A stretch of DNA of 64,000 bases from contig NZ_JABEQE010000001.1 of assembly GCF_014174375.1 (NCBI RefSeq), forward strand, positions 372,001-436,000, in the 5' to 3' direction. The position numbers were made by a program, and so were the translations under genes. Below are positions 9,267 through 19,212 of this stretch, one piece after another (positions within the stretch are counted from its first letter, which is position 1; every line of letters begins with the position of its first letter). The stretch is from Gluconacetobacter asukensis. Its GTDB lineage: Bacteria; Pseudomonadota; Alphaproteobacteria; Acetobacterales; Acetobacteraceae. The notes below the pieces were generated by a model, which saw nothing but the letters and a program-made list of their open reading frames with translations, ran no database searches and was not told where the DNA came from.

Positions 9267-10157
9267 TCACGACATCGGCGGCGGCGCCGTGTCGGCCGAA
9301 GGCAGGGGGATGAACTCGTCATGGTCCGCATCGGGCAGTTTCATCCGCCCTTCCTTCCAGTCCTCGGCCGCCTGCGCCAGCCGCTCCTTCGAGGAACTGA
9401 CGAAATTCCAGAACAGGAACCGCTCGCCAACGGACTCGCCCCCCAGCACCATCGCGGTCGTGGGCGCCAGGGCCCGAAAGGATGAGACATCGGGCCCCAG
9501 CACCAGCATCCGTCCCGCCGCGTATTGCTCTCCATCGATCTCGATCGCACCCTGGGCGATATAGACAGCCCGCTCCGGGTAACCCATGGGAATTTCCGCC
9601 CGCACCCCGGCATCCAGCTCCAGATGCACATAGAAGAGCGGCGAATGCGTCCGCGCGGCAGCGGTCAGGCCGTAAGCGTGGCCGGCAATCACCTGCCCCC
9701 GCACCCCGCCCGCATCCCATTGCGGCAGATCCGCCCCCTCATGATGCGAGAAGGACGGCGCCGCTTCCTCATCTCCCTTCGGCAACGCGACCCACGCCTG
9801 GATACCGTGCAGATGATCGCCGACCGCCCGCGCTTTCTCGAACCGCTCGCTATGCGTGATCCCGCTTCCGGCCGTCATCCAGTTGACCTCCTGCGGCCGG
9901 ATCGCCTGTTCCGACCCCAGACTGTCGCGATGCATGACCTCGCCCGAGAACAGATAGGTGACGGTCGACAGGCCGATATGCGGATGCGGCCGCACATCCA
10001 CGCTGCGATCGACCCCGGCCGCCAGATCCAGCGGCCCCATATGGTCGAAGAAGATGAACGGCCCGACCATCCGCCGCCGCGCGAACGGCAGAATGCGTCC
10101 CACTTCCAGACCACCGCCCAGACTGCGGCGACGCTGCTCGATCATCATCTCGATCAT
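9267..10157 (-). CDS. Pirin family protein (copy 1)
   Basis: Start ATG 10157 has GGGAGAAG four bases upstream, giving 296 residues. The frame upstream of it is low-complexity. The N-terminal cupin carries the pirin metal-site pattern: FDHMGPLDLAAGVDRSVDVRPHPHIGLSTVTYLFSGEVMHRDSLG has the paired histidines (HPHIG), and the later Glu/His (GSGITHSERFE) completes an iron site. A C-terminal cupin follows (LVLGPDVSSFRALAPTTAMVLGGESVGERFLFWNFVSSSKE). Pirins are iron-binding nuclear/cytoplasmic cupins, some with quercetin dioxygenase activity. The role here is unknown. A second pirin gene lies 95 bases upstream on the same strand. Confidence 0.95.
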   Translation of the reverse strand: MIEMMIEQRRRSLGGGLEVGRILPFARRRMVGPFIFFDHMGPLDLAAGVDRSVDVRPHPHIGLSTVTYLFSGEVMHRDSLGSEQAIRPQEVNWMTAGSGITHSERFEKARAVGDHLHGIQAWVALPKGDEEAAPSFSHHEGADLPQWDAGGVRGQVIAGHAYGLTAAARTHSPLFYVHLELDAGVRAEIPMGYPERAVYIAQGAIEIDGEQYAAGRMLVLGPDVSSFRALAPTTAMVLGGESVGERFLFWNFVSSSKERLAQAAEDWKEGRMKLPDADHDEFIPLPSADTAPPPMS

Positions 10158-10252
10158 CGCACTTCTCCCTTCCAGCCTCACATGATCGAACCGCCCCGCC
10201 ACAGGCGGCGGGGGCAATCACCCCCGCCACCGTCACGGCGATCCAGGCGCGC

Positions 10253-11122
10253 TCAGGCAGCGATCCCGCCAAAACGCCCGTTATTGAAATCCTCGATCGC
10301 CTGACGGATCTCCTCCTGCGTGTTCATGACGAAGGGCCCATATCCGGCAATCGGTTCATTCAGAGGCTGACCCGTCAGGACCAGGAAACTGGCCTCTTCC
10401 GCCGCCTGAAGCGTCACCTCCGTTCCCTCCCGACTCAGCAGAGCGAACTGCGCGCTGCCCAGTTCCGTACCGCCATTCACAATCAGGCGCCCCTCCAGCG
10501 AGACAATCGCCGTACTGTGCCCGGCGGGCAGGTCGAGCGTGACCTGCGCACCGGCCCGCAGCGTGCCGTCCCACACATTCAGCGGCGAGAAGATGCGCGC
10601 CGGCCCCTGCGCCGCCCGATACTCTCCGGCGATGATGCGCAGCCGCCCGGCATCGTCGGCAAAGCGCACCACCGGAATATCGGCCGCATGCAGCGTCTGA
10701 TAGGCCGGCGGCGCGGCCTTGTCCTTCGCCGGCAGGTTCACCCACAACTGCACCATCCGGAACGCGCCGCCCTGCCTTGCATAGGACGCCGAATGGAACT
10801 CCTCATGCTGGATGCCATTCCCCGCCGTCATCCACTGCACGTCGCCCGGTCCGATGACGCCACCGCCACCGGCGGAATCGCGGTGCTCGACCTCGCCGTC
10901 ATAGACGATCGTCACCGTCTCGAACCCCTTGTGCGGATGCTCGCCCACACCGCGCCGGCTTTCCGTGGGGCCGAACGCATAGGGCCCGGCATAGTCCAGC
11001 AGCAGGAACGGGCTCAGATGCTCGCCGAAATTGCTGTAGGAAAACAGGGAGCGGACCGGAAACCCGTCCCCCACCCAATGGCCGCGATCATTGCCGTAGC
11101 GGCCGAGAATCGTCTTCTGCAT
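10253..11122 (-). CDS. Pirin family protein (copy 2)
   Basis: Start ATG 11122 has GGGAG 8 bases upstream and begins MQKTILGRYGNDRGHWVGDG, giving 289 residues. The pirin N-cupin is intact: FLLLDYAGPYAFGPTESRRGVGEHPHKGFETVTIVYDGEVEHRDSAG with HPH, then GDVQWMTAGNGIQHEEFHS. The C-cupin ends in LNEPIAGYGPFVMNTQEEIRQAIEDFNNGRFG, the typical pirin tail that is missing from copy 1. The two pirins are only distantly similar, so this is an old paralogue pair. A divergent LysR gene starts 122 bases away. This adjacency suggests LysR control, which is inference. Confidence 0.96.
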   Translation of the reverse strand: MQKTILGRYGNDRGHWVGDGFPVRSLFSYSNFGEHLSPFLLLDYAGPYAFGPTESRRGVGEHPHKGFETVTIVYDGEVEHRDSAGGGGVIGPGDVQWMTAGNGIQHEEFHSASYARQGGAFRMVQLWVNLPAKDKAAPPAYQTLHAADIPVVRFADDAGRLRIIAGEYRAAQGPARIFSPLNVWDGTLRAGAQVTLDLPAGHSTAIVSLEGRLIVNGGTELGSAQFALLSREGTEVTLQAAEEASFLVLTGQPLNEPIAGYGPFVMNTQEEIRQAIEDFNNGRFGGIAA

Positions 11123-11244
11123 TGCCCATACTCCCAATCGACAGCACCCCGATGGAGGGCGCCCTTGCATGACAAGGACAATGGGGCGTTCCCCGCGCCG
11201 CATGAAGATTGCCGTATCGAACGGTGCGTCCTATTCATGAGACG

Positions 11245-12165
11245 ATGAAGGACCTCAACGACCTTTATTACTTCGTGCAGGTCGTCCGCCACGGCGGCTT
11301 CGCCAGCGCCGCGCGCGCCACCGGGCTGCAGAAATCCCTTCTCAGCCGCCGGGTACGCCTGCTGGAGGAACGGCTGGACACGTTGCTGCTCCAGCGTTCC
11401 TCCCGCCATTTCTCGGTCACCGATGCCGGGCGCGCATTCTACGAACGCTGCGCGGTGGTCCTGGAAGACGCCGAGGCGGCGGAGCAATCGGTCGCGCAGC
11501 ACCATGCCGAACCGTGCGGCATCATCCGCCTCAGTTGCCCGGTAGCCCTCCTGACCTTCCAGTTCGGGGCGCTGCTCGCCAAATTCATCATGCGCTACCC
11601 CGCCGTCACCCTCAGCCTCGAGAGCACGAACCGACGGGTGGAGGTGCTGGAGGAACGGTTCGATCTCGCCATCCGCGTGCGCTTCCCGCCGCTGGAATCG
11701 GAAAATCTCATCATGCGCGTGCTCGACACCAGCACACAGTGCCTGGTTGCCGCACCTGGCCTGATCGCAGCCCCCCTCACCTCGCCCGCGGACCTGAACA
11801 CGCTGCCCAGCCTCGATTTCAACACCGCCTCCACCAGCCATTCCTGGCTTCTCGAAAGCAGGGACGGTCAGACGGCAACGATCTTCCACACGCCGCGCCT
11901 GGCAACCGACGACATGGCCGTCCTGCGCGAGGCAGCACTGGCCGGCGCAGGCATCGTCCAGCTCCCGACCATGATGGTCTGGCGAGACATCGCGGAAGGT
12001 CGCCTGATCCACCTTCTCCCCGACTGGCGGCCCCGCGCCGGAATCGTGCACGCCGTCTTCCCCTCCCGCCGGGGGCTTACCCCCGCCGTGCGCACACTGA
12101 TCGACTTCCTCGCCGCCGAATGCGCCGCCCAGCGGCACGATGCGTCACGGGTTCTGCAACCATGA
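11245..12165 (+). CDS. LysR-family transcriptional regulator beside pirin genes
   Basis: Start ATG 11245 gives MKDLNDLYYFVQVVRHGGF, the standard LysR opening; upstream codons in the same frame have no LysR match. The 306-residue protein carries the winged helix (FASAARATGLQKSLLSRRVRLLEERLDTLLLQRS) and the effector-binding domain (IIRLSCPVALLTFQFGALLAKF, RFDLAIRVRFPPLESENLIMRV, DMAVLREAALAGAGIVQLPTMM). It is divergent from the tandem pirin genes and is their probable regulator. It ends 10 bases from a convergent GNAT gene. Confidence 0.94.
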   Translation: MKDLNDLYYFVQVVRHGGFASAARATGLQKSLLSRRVRLLEERLDTLLLQRSSRHFSVTDAGRAFYERCAVVLEDAEAAEQSVAQHHAEPCGIIRLSCPVALLTFQFGALLAKFIMRYPAVTLSLESTNRRVEVLEERFDLAIRVRFPPLESENLIMRVLDTSTQCLVAAPGLIAAPLTSPADLNTLPSLDFNTASTSHSWLLESRDGQTATIFHTPRLATDDMAVLREAALAGAGIVQLPTMMVWRDIAEGRLIHLLPDWRPRAGIVHAVFPSRRGLTPAVRTLIDFLAAECAAQRHDASRVLQP

Positions 12166-12174
12166 CGGAGATTG

Positions 12175-12633
12175 TCACGAATGCGCCGGGGACCATTGAT
12201 AGCGGACAACCATGATCGGCAAATGATCATGCGGAGATTCGCCACTCTTGCGCAGGCCGTGCCTTTCATAGAAGCGGCGCGCCGCGACATTGCCGGAACC
12301 GGTCCGGAGCCAGAATCCCTCATGCATGTCACGTTTAGCCACATCGAGCAGGATGGACCCGATGCCCGAGCGCTTTTTCATCGGGGCGACGAAAAGCTGC
12401 CGGAGCCAGGACTCCCCAGGCTCGAACGCCAGAAATCCGACGATCTCAGCCCCGTCACGCGCGACATAAACGCGCCACGCCCGCGTCCATTCGAACTCGA
12501 GACGCTCACGATATTCCGCCACAGCCGACACGGTATGGGCGTCGAGACCCGTAGACAGCGCACTCGCATGCCAGAGCTGCGCAACCGTATCGAGGTCGGA
12601 CGCGCGCAATTCGCGCACCTGAACATTCTTCAT
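12175..12633 (-). CDS. GNAT family N-acetyltransferase
   Basis: A 152-residue single GNAT domain: MKNVQVRELRASDLDTVAQLW begins the fold, EIVGFLAFEPGESWLRQLFVAPMKKRSGIGSILLDVAK contains motif A with the acetyl-CoA pyrophosphate loop (KRSGIG), and GFWLRTGSGNVAARRFYERHGLRKSGE is motif B with the usual N-x-x-A-x-x-F-Y-E-x-x-G pattern. It transfers acetyl from acetyl-CoA to an unknown amine. It is convergent with the preceding LysR gene and stands alone on its strand. Confidence 0.92.
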   Translation of the reverse strand: MKNVQVRELRASDLDTVAQLWHASALSTGLDAHTVSAVAEYRERLEFEWTRAWRVYVARDGAEIVGFLAFEPGESWLRQLFVAPMKKRSGIGSILLDVAKRDMHEGFWLRTGSGNVAARRFYERHGLRKSGESPHDHLPIMVVRYQWSPAHS

Positions 12634-12787
12634 GTCTTGCCCCTATGTTCCAATCCCGACAGACATGTCTCCCGAGCGGAGGCAGCGCCCGGAAAATGGA
12701 CGAATATCCTGAAGACACGCATGATCAGGCGGATATCACCCTGTGATACTATTCTTTTTCCAGACAAGCTCCCAGAAGGTTGCCGAC

Positions 12788-13183
12788 ATGAGGCGCCTGC
12801 CTGCCCTTGCCTTCCTCTGCGCCCTGTCGGCAGGCTGTGCGGACGATCAGGGCCAGGGCGATCTGCACACGGCCGTTTCCCGCTGTTTCGCAACCTATCC
12901 GTTCCGCAAGGGCACCGCATACGACCGGTTCAGTTGTATCGCCGGCGCCCATCTCCACTACGGCCCGAACGCACTCGGCCCCCAGTACGACCTGGTTTCA
13001 CAGATCGACATGGCCTCCCTGCGCATTGGCCTGGATGTCGACACCGGCACATTGAGCGTGCCGGAAGCCGAGAAAGAACTGCACTGGGTCACCACCAAGG
13101 CCCAGAACGAGGCCATTCAGCGATCGAACAGCCAACCGGTCACAACAGCGCCCCGCATGGACGATAAAAGACCGGCCAGTTGA
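12788..13183 (+). CDS. Small predicted lipoprotein, unknown function
   Basis: Start ATG 12788 (AGAAGG upstream) gives 131 residues with a clear lipoprotein signal: MRRLPALAFLCALSAGC, lipobox LSAGC with Cys 17. The mature part (CADDQGQGDLHTAVSRCFATYPFRKGTAYDRFSCIAGAHL) contains two further Cys that could form a disulphide. I recognise no family. A longer frame from 12743 would put extra residues ahead of the signal and is rejected. It converges on another lipoprotein gene. Confidence 0.72.
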   Translation: MRRLPALAFLCALSAGCADDQGQGDLHTAVSRCFATYPFRKGTAYDRFSCIAGAHLHYGPNALGPQYDLVSQIDMASLRIGLDVDTGTLSVPEAEKELHWVTTKAQNEAIQRSNSQPVTTAPRMDDKRPAS

Positions 13184-13198
13184 TCGGCCGGAAAACCC

Positions 13199-13798
13199 TT
13201 ACTGCGTCCGGGGAATAACGGCCGGGTCGGAAGATTTCGCATCGGGATTGAGCACGACCGATCCGGATTGCGGGGAATAGGTGCCGGACGTCGACTGGTT
13301 CGGCGTGATAGGCGGATGGAACGCCGAAACAGGGCCGAATATGCCGCCGGCGGATTTCTTCATCGTGCCTTCCGGCTGGCGCGCACATCCGCGGGTGATA
13401 ATGGAACAGATCCCGTCCGTTCCGAACAGTTCGTCATTGTCGCCCGTATAATGCACGTCCGACACCCGGTCATGGTCCAGGCGGATCACGGCCGTGCAGG
13501 TCGTCCCGCCACCGCCGCCGAACTGCGAGATCGTCGTAACGATGTCGCCCACCGGAATCAGCGTCGAACCGCCATAGCTCGGCTGCTTGTGCGTGCCGGT
13601 ATAGACGAAGATCTGGGTCGTATCGTTCAACTGCTTGGTGGCAGCCGGAATCCCGGCACATGCCTGCAGATCGTAGGACGTCATCCCGATCATGGTAATC
13701 TGCGCCGTGTGCGCCGCCCGTGCATCCAGATATCCGCATCCACCCAGACCGAGAGAGAGCGAAGACACAGCGAGCAGACACAGAGTGCGACAGTTCAT
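13199..13798 (-). CDS. Predicted lipoprotein with SmpA/BamE-like N-terminal pattern
   Basis: Start ATG 13798 begins MNCRTLCLLAVSSLSLGLGGC, a lipoprotein signal with lipobox LGLGGC (Cys 21). The 199-residue product then has IGMTSYDLQACAGIPAATKQLNDTTQIFVY. That pattern (G-M-x-x-x-x-L-x-A-C-x-G-x-P, then a strand ending in -Y) is common in small SmpA/OmlA-like envelope proteins. A glycine run (GGGGGT) and a Pro/Ser-rich C-terminal third follow. The resemblance to the fold is my inference. Function is unknown. Confidence 0.7.
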   Translation of the reverse strand: MNCRTLCLLAVSSLSLGLGGCGYLDARAAHTAQITMIGMTSYDLQACAGIPAATKQLNDTTQIFVYTGTHKQPSYGGSTLIPVGDIVTTISQFGGGGGTTCTAVIRLDHDRVSDVHYTGDNDELFGTDGICSIITRGCARQPEGTMKKSAGGIFGPVSAFHPPITPNQSTSGTYSPQSGSVVLNPDAKSSDPAVIPRTQ

Positions 13799-14186
13799 TC
13801 CCGGATTATCCCCACATCTCGATCGAACCACGCCCGGCACGGCGCATTTGTCCGACGACCCTAGTGCGCTCTTTCCGGTCGATGCAAGGCCGGGCCGGGC
13901 ACAAAATACCCATTTCGCAATGAAACGGGCCGTTACAGGAATTATGGCCACATCATGATGGGCCGATCCTCAAATATCTTAATGAAAGGCTTACGCCTTT
14001 ACTTCACCATTGCCTTCCGCGCCCCGCACTATCATCATGATGCCTATCGCCAGTACGGAGGGCGTCGTCCACGACGGATCGAAAGACCGGGCACGCCAGC
14101 CCGGCCGCAGCGTCCTCGACACGCCATCCGGCACCACGGGCCGCCATGCGGAACCGCATCGGAAATCCAGGGAGAATCCGCCACTC
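13799..14186. other. Intergenic between divergent lipoprotein genes
   Basis: About 390 bases with no convincing gene. The DUF4142 frame stays open back to 14010, but that stretch lacks family similarity and precedes a good start at 14187. The only structure seen is a perfect 6-bp hairpin, AAAGGC-TTAC-GCCTTT, at 13985-14000 with no clear T-run. Confidence 0.4.
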
Positions 14187-14729
14187 ATGTCGCTTCTGTC
14201 TCGCCATACATCGCTTGCCCAGCCCGCTCTTGTGGCAAGCCTGCTCGCACTCGGCGCCTGCACGGCCGGCCATCCTCCCGCACCACCCCTGCCGGCCCTG
14301 CAAAAAGCCCCCGACCTGACGACGGCCGACGCGGCTTTCGTGCAGAAACTCAACGACATGAACGTAACGCAGATCGCCCTGGCCAAGGCGGCCCGGACCC
14401 ACGCGGCCCGCAGCGACATCGCAACCCTCGGCGCGACCATTGAAAAGGACCTGACAGGCAACCAGGACAAGCTGGCGAAACTGGTAGCCCCCCACGCCAT
14501 CACCCTGGCAGCCAAGCCTTCCCCCGAAGACCAGAAAATCGTCGACCGGATGCAGCATCTTCATGGCCCCGCATTCGACCGAAGCTATATCCGCTATCTT
14601 TCGCGCAACCAGGCCGGAATGAGGCCCGTCATCGAAACCGAGATCGCCACCTCGAAGAACACCGACCTGGCCAAACTCGCAACCGACACCAAGACCATGC
14701 TGGCCGCCTACACGGCCCAGCTCAAATAA
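14187..14729 (+). CDS. DUF4142-type lipoprotein
   Basis: Start ATG 14187 (GGGAGA upstream) gives 180 residues. The signal LVASLLALGAC has a lipobox at Cys 25. The mature protein is helical: LTTADAAFVQKLNDMNVTQIALAKAARTHAARSDIATLGATIEKDL then DRSYIRYLSRNQAGMRPVIETEIATSKNTDLAKLATDTKTML. This is the ferritin-like four-helix pattern of DUF4142 proteins (F-x-x-x-A-x-x-x-x-x-x-E/Q-x-x-L-A). The family is exported, of unknown function, and often stress-induced. No metal-binding residues are obvious. Confidence 0.82.
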   Translation: MSLLSRHTSLAQPALVASLLALGACTAGHPPAPPLPALQKAPDLTTADAAFVQKLNDMNVTQIALAKAARTHAARSDIATLGATIEKDLTGNQDKLAKLVAPHAITLAAKPSPEDQKIVDRMQHLHGPAFDRSYIRYLSRNQAGMRPVIETEIATSKNTDLAKLATDTKTMLAAYTAQLK

Positions 14730-14774
14730 CCCCCTTCCGGAACGCGACGTAGGCAACACACAGCCTGAAGAGAG

Positions 14775-15305
14775 GTGCCGGTGGATATCAAGATTGTCGA
14801 ACTGGATAACGAGGCTCTCGTCAACGACCTCGATGACTTGTCGGGGATTCTTGTCGACAGTGTCACGGCTGGAGCCGCCATCGGCTTCATGCTGCCCCTG
14901 TCAAAGGAAGAGGCAAGTCGTTTCTGGTCGCAAGATATCGGGAATGCACTATCGCGGGGAGAGCGCATCCTCTTTGGCGCCAGGCTGGGGCCGCGCCTCG
15001 TCGGCACTGTGCAGCTTGTCACAGCCTGTCCACGAAATCAGCCGCATCGCTGTGAAATAGCCAAGATGATGGTACATCCCGAAATGCGCCAGCGCGGCAT
15101 CGGACGGATGCTGATGAATGCCGCACTCGAGCGCGCCCGCGACATCGGCAAGACCCTTGTGACATTGGATACGCGCAGCGGCGATGTCGCCCAGGGATTG
15201 TATTCGTCACTGGGTTTCGAAATTGCCGGTGAAATCCCCGATTACGCATGGGATTCCGATGGTCAGGCGATGCATGCCACGACCTACATGTTTCGACGCC
15301 TGTAG
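14775..15305 (+). CDS. GNAT family N-acetyltransferase (GTG start)
   Basis: The 176-residue frame begins at GTG 14775; GTG 14781 (VDIKIVELDN) is equally likely because GAAGAGAG sits at better spacing for it. The GNAT core is clear: RILFGARLGPRLVGTVQLV, then CEIAKMMVHPEMRQRGIGRMLMNAALERARDIG with the acetyl-CoA loop RQRGIG, and LDTRSGDVAQGLYSSLGFEIAGEIPDYA as motif B. It resembles the acetyltransferases that act on small amines or antibiotics, but the substrate is unknown. It converges with the MscS gene. Confidence 0.9.
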   Translation: MPVDIKIVELDNEALVNDLDDLSGILVDSVTAGAAIGFMLPLSKEEASRFWSQDIGNALSRGERILFGARLGPRLVGTVQLVTACPRNQPHRCEIAKMMVHPEMRQRGIGRMLMNAALERARDIGKTLVTLDTRSGDVAQGLYSSLGFEIAGEIPDYAWDSDGQAMHATTYMFRRL

Positions 15306-15414
15306 GCATATCCTCTGCAATTTCCATTTTCCCGTGCGCGTACAGACGCCCCGAATGTCACTCCCTGCCGAACAGCCGAATCGGCGATGAACGATCTGAC
15401 AGCCGCCATAACGC

Positions 15415-17982
<2,568 letters not shown>

Positions 17983-18351
17983 GAGTCCTCCGGCTGAGCG
18001 ATCTGGCGGACGGATATGGACCGACGGCGGCATATGCGTGTGCGCCGGGCGCGCGGCCCTAAACGCATGAGACAACAGGAAAGTTCGCGCGCACCCCGGC
18101 TGACGCGCGGCCGCACCGACGAGGACCGGTCTGGAAACGTGGGCGGGGCAAGCGGGAACGCCCCCCGGAGCCGACCCCATCATGTGCCTGCAAACCGGCC
18201 GCCACGGCGTACGCCGCCCGGGCGCACGACCAGCCAGGCCCAACGAAAAACCGGGGCCAGAGGCCCCGGTTTCCCACATGATTCGGAGTGCAGGCTCAGC
18301 CTGTTCCGTCAGCAGAATGGCGCGAATGCCGCGCCAATGGTTTGATCTGGA
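17983..18351. other. Intergenic region between MscS gene and TetR gene
   Basis: No gene supported. It holds the MscS-gene promoter and the TetR-gene terminator at 18248-18273. Overlapping open frames here are high-GC shadows without family similarity. Confidence 0.5.
18248..18273 (-). terminator. Rho-independent terminator of the TetR gene
   Basis: Read on the minus strand, an 9-10 bp stem (AACCGGGGCC / GGCCCCGGTT) with a 3-base loop ends in a run of five T. It lies about 80 bases past the TetR stop at 18352, the right orientation and place to end that transcript. Confidence 0.8.
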
Positions 18352-19032
18352 TCAAGCCGGCGCGTCAGGAATCGCTTCCGGCACAGGCGGCCCCTTGCCC
18401 ACCTGGAACGTGTTCAGGAACATCCGCGTCACCGCCCGCGCGATCATCGCGATATGGGCCGGGTCGGAATCGACCGGCAATTGCAGGCGCTTGCGCCAGG
18501 TAATGCGCGTCTGGCACAGGGCATAGAAGAGTTCGGCCGCCAGTTCCGGGTCCGGCACGTCCAGAATACCGTCACTGGTACGCGCCCGCAGCCAGTCAGA
18601 CAGGATGCCGATCGCCTTGCACGGCCCGACCTGCCAGAAAATCTCAGCCAGATGCGGAAAGGTCGCCGCTTCCGACACAACGATGCGGTTCAGCATCAGC
18701 GACAGCGGCGAAATGGTCAGCCGGATCATCGCGGTGGCAATGCCCTCCAGCGTGGCCTCGGGGCTCTGGGCCTCCCCGATCGTCTCGAACAGCTTCGGCA
18801 GCTTCTCGCAGGCACATTCCTCGATGAAGGCCGCGAACAGGCTCGCCTTGCTGTCATAGTAATTATACAGCGTGCCCTTCGAGACCCCGGCATCGCGCGC
18901 GATCTGCGACATGCTGGCGCCCTCATACCCGTGCTCGGCAAAGATCCGGGCCGCCCCATCCAGGATCTGCCGCCGCTTCGCGCTGGAAATCCCCGGCAGA
19001 TCCGGCACGTGGGGCGACTGAACGGCTGACAT
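18352..19032 (-). CDS. TetR/AcrR-family repressor of adjacent efflux gene
   Basis: Start ATG 19032 (GGAGG about 10 bases upstream) gives 226 residues; the longer frame to 19143 would run through the operator. The N-terminal helix-turn-helix is RRQILDGAARIFAEHGYEGASMSQIARDAGVSKGTLYNYYDSKASLFAAF, classical TetR. The C-terminal ligand domain (TISPLSLMLNRIVVSEAATFPHLAEIFWQVG) resembles AcrR-type repressors. It diverges from an outer-membrane efflux lipoprotein across a 180-base gap that holds a near-perfect palindrome (19112-19134). Autorepression and repression of the efflux gene are inferred. Confidence 0.94.
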   Translation of the reverse strand: MSAVQSPHVPDLPGISSAKRRQILDGAARIFAEHGYEGASMSQIARDAGVSKGTLYNYYDSKASLFAAFIEECACEKLPKLFETIGEAQSPEATLEGIATAMIRLTISPLSLMLNRIVVSEAATFPHLAEIFWQVGPCKAIGILSDWLRARTSDGILDVPDPELAAELFYALCQTRITWRKRLQLPVDSDPAHIAMIARAVTRMFLNTFQVGKGPPVPEAIPDAPA

Positions 19033-19077
19033 GGCGCTTACTACCTCCGGCGACCATTGCTTTCCAGCCCGGACGGA

Positions 19078-19134
19078 TTGACCGGGCGGGGAAAGCCGAT
19101 AGGGTATCGGCAATGACCGAACCGGTCGGTCATT
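19078..19134 (+). promoter_or_regulatory. Probable promoter and TetR operator palindrome
   Basis: A 23-base near-perfect palindrome at 19112-19134 (half-sites AATGACCG and CGGTCATT around ACCGGT-type centre) is the size and shape of a TetR-family operator. TTGACC at 19078-19083 and TAGGGT at 19100-19105, 16 bases apart, could be the -35 and -10 of the efflux gene, placing the operator over the expected transcription start. Confidence 0.7.
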
Positions 19135-19212
19135 GTTCATCATGATGTCATATTGCCTCCCGTCATGTCGATAGGACCGCTGGCGGGACCGGAGGAAGCA
19201 GGGGACCGTCTG

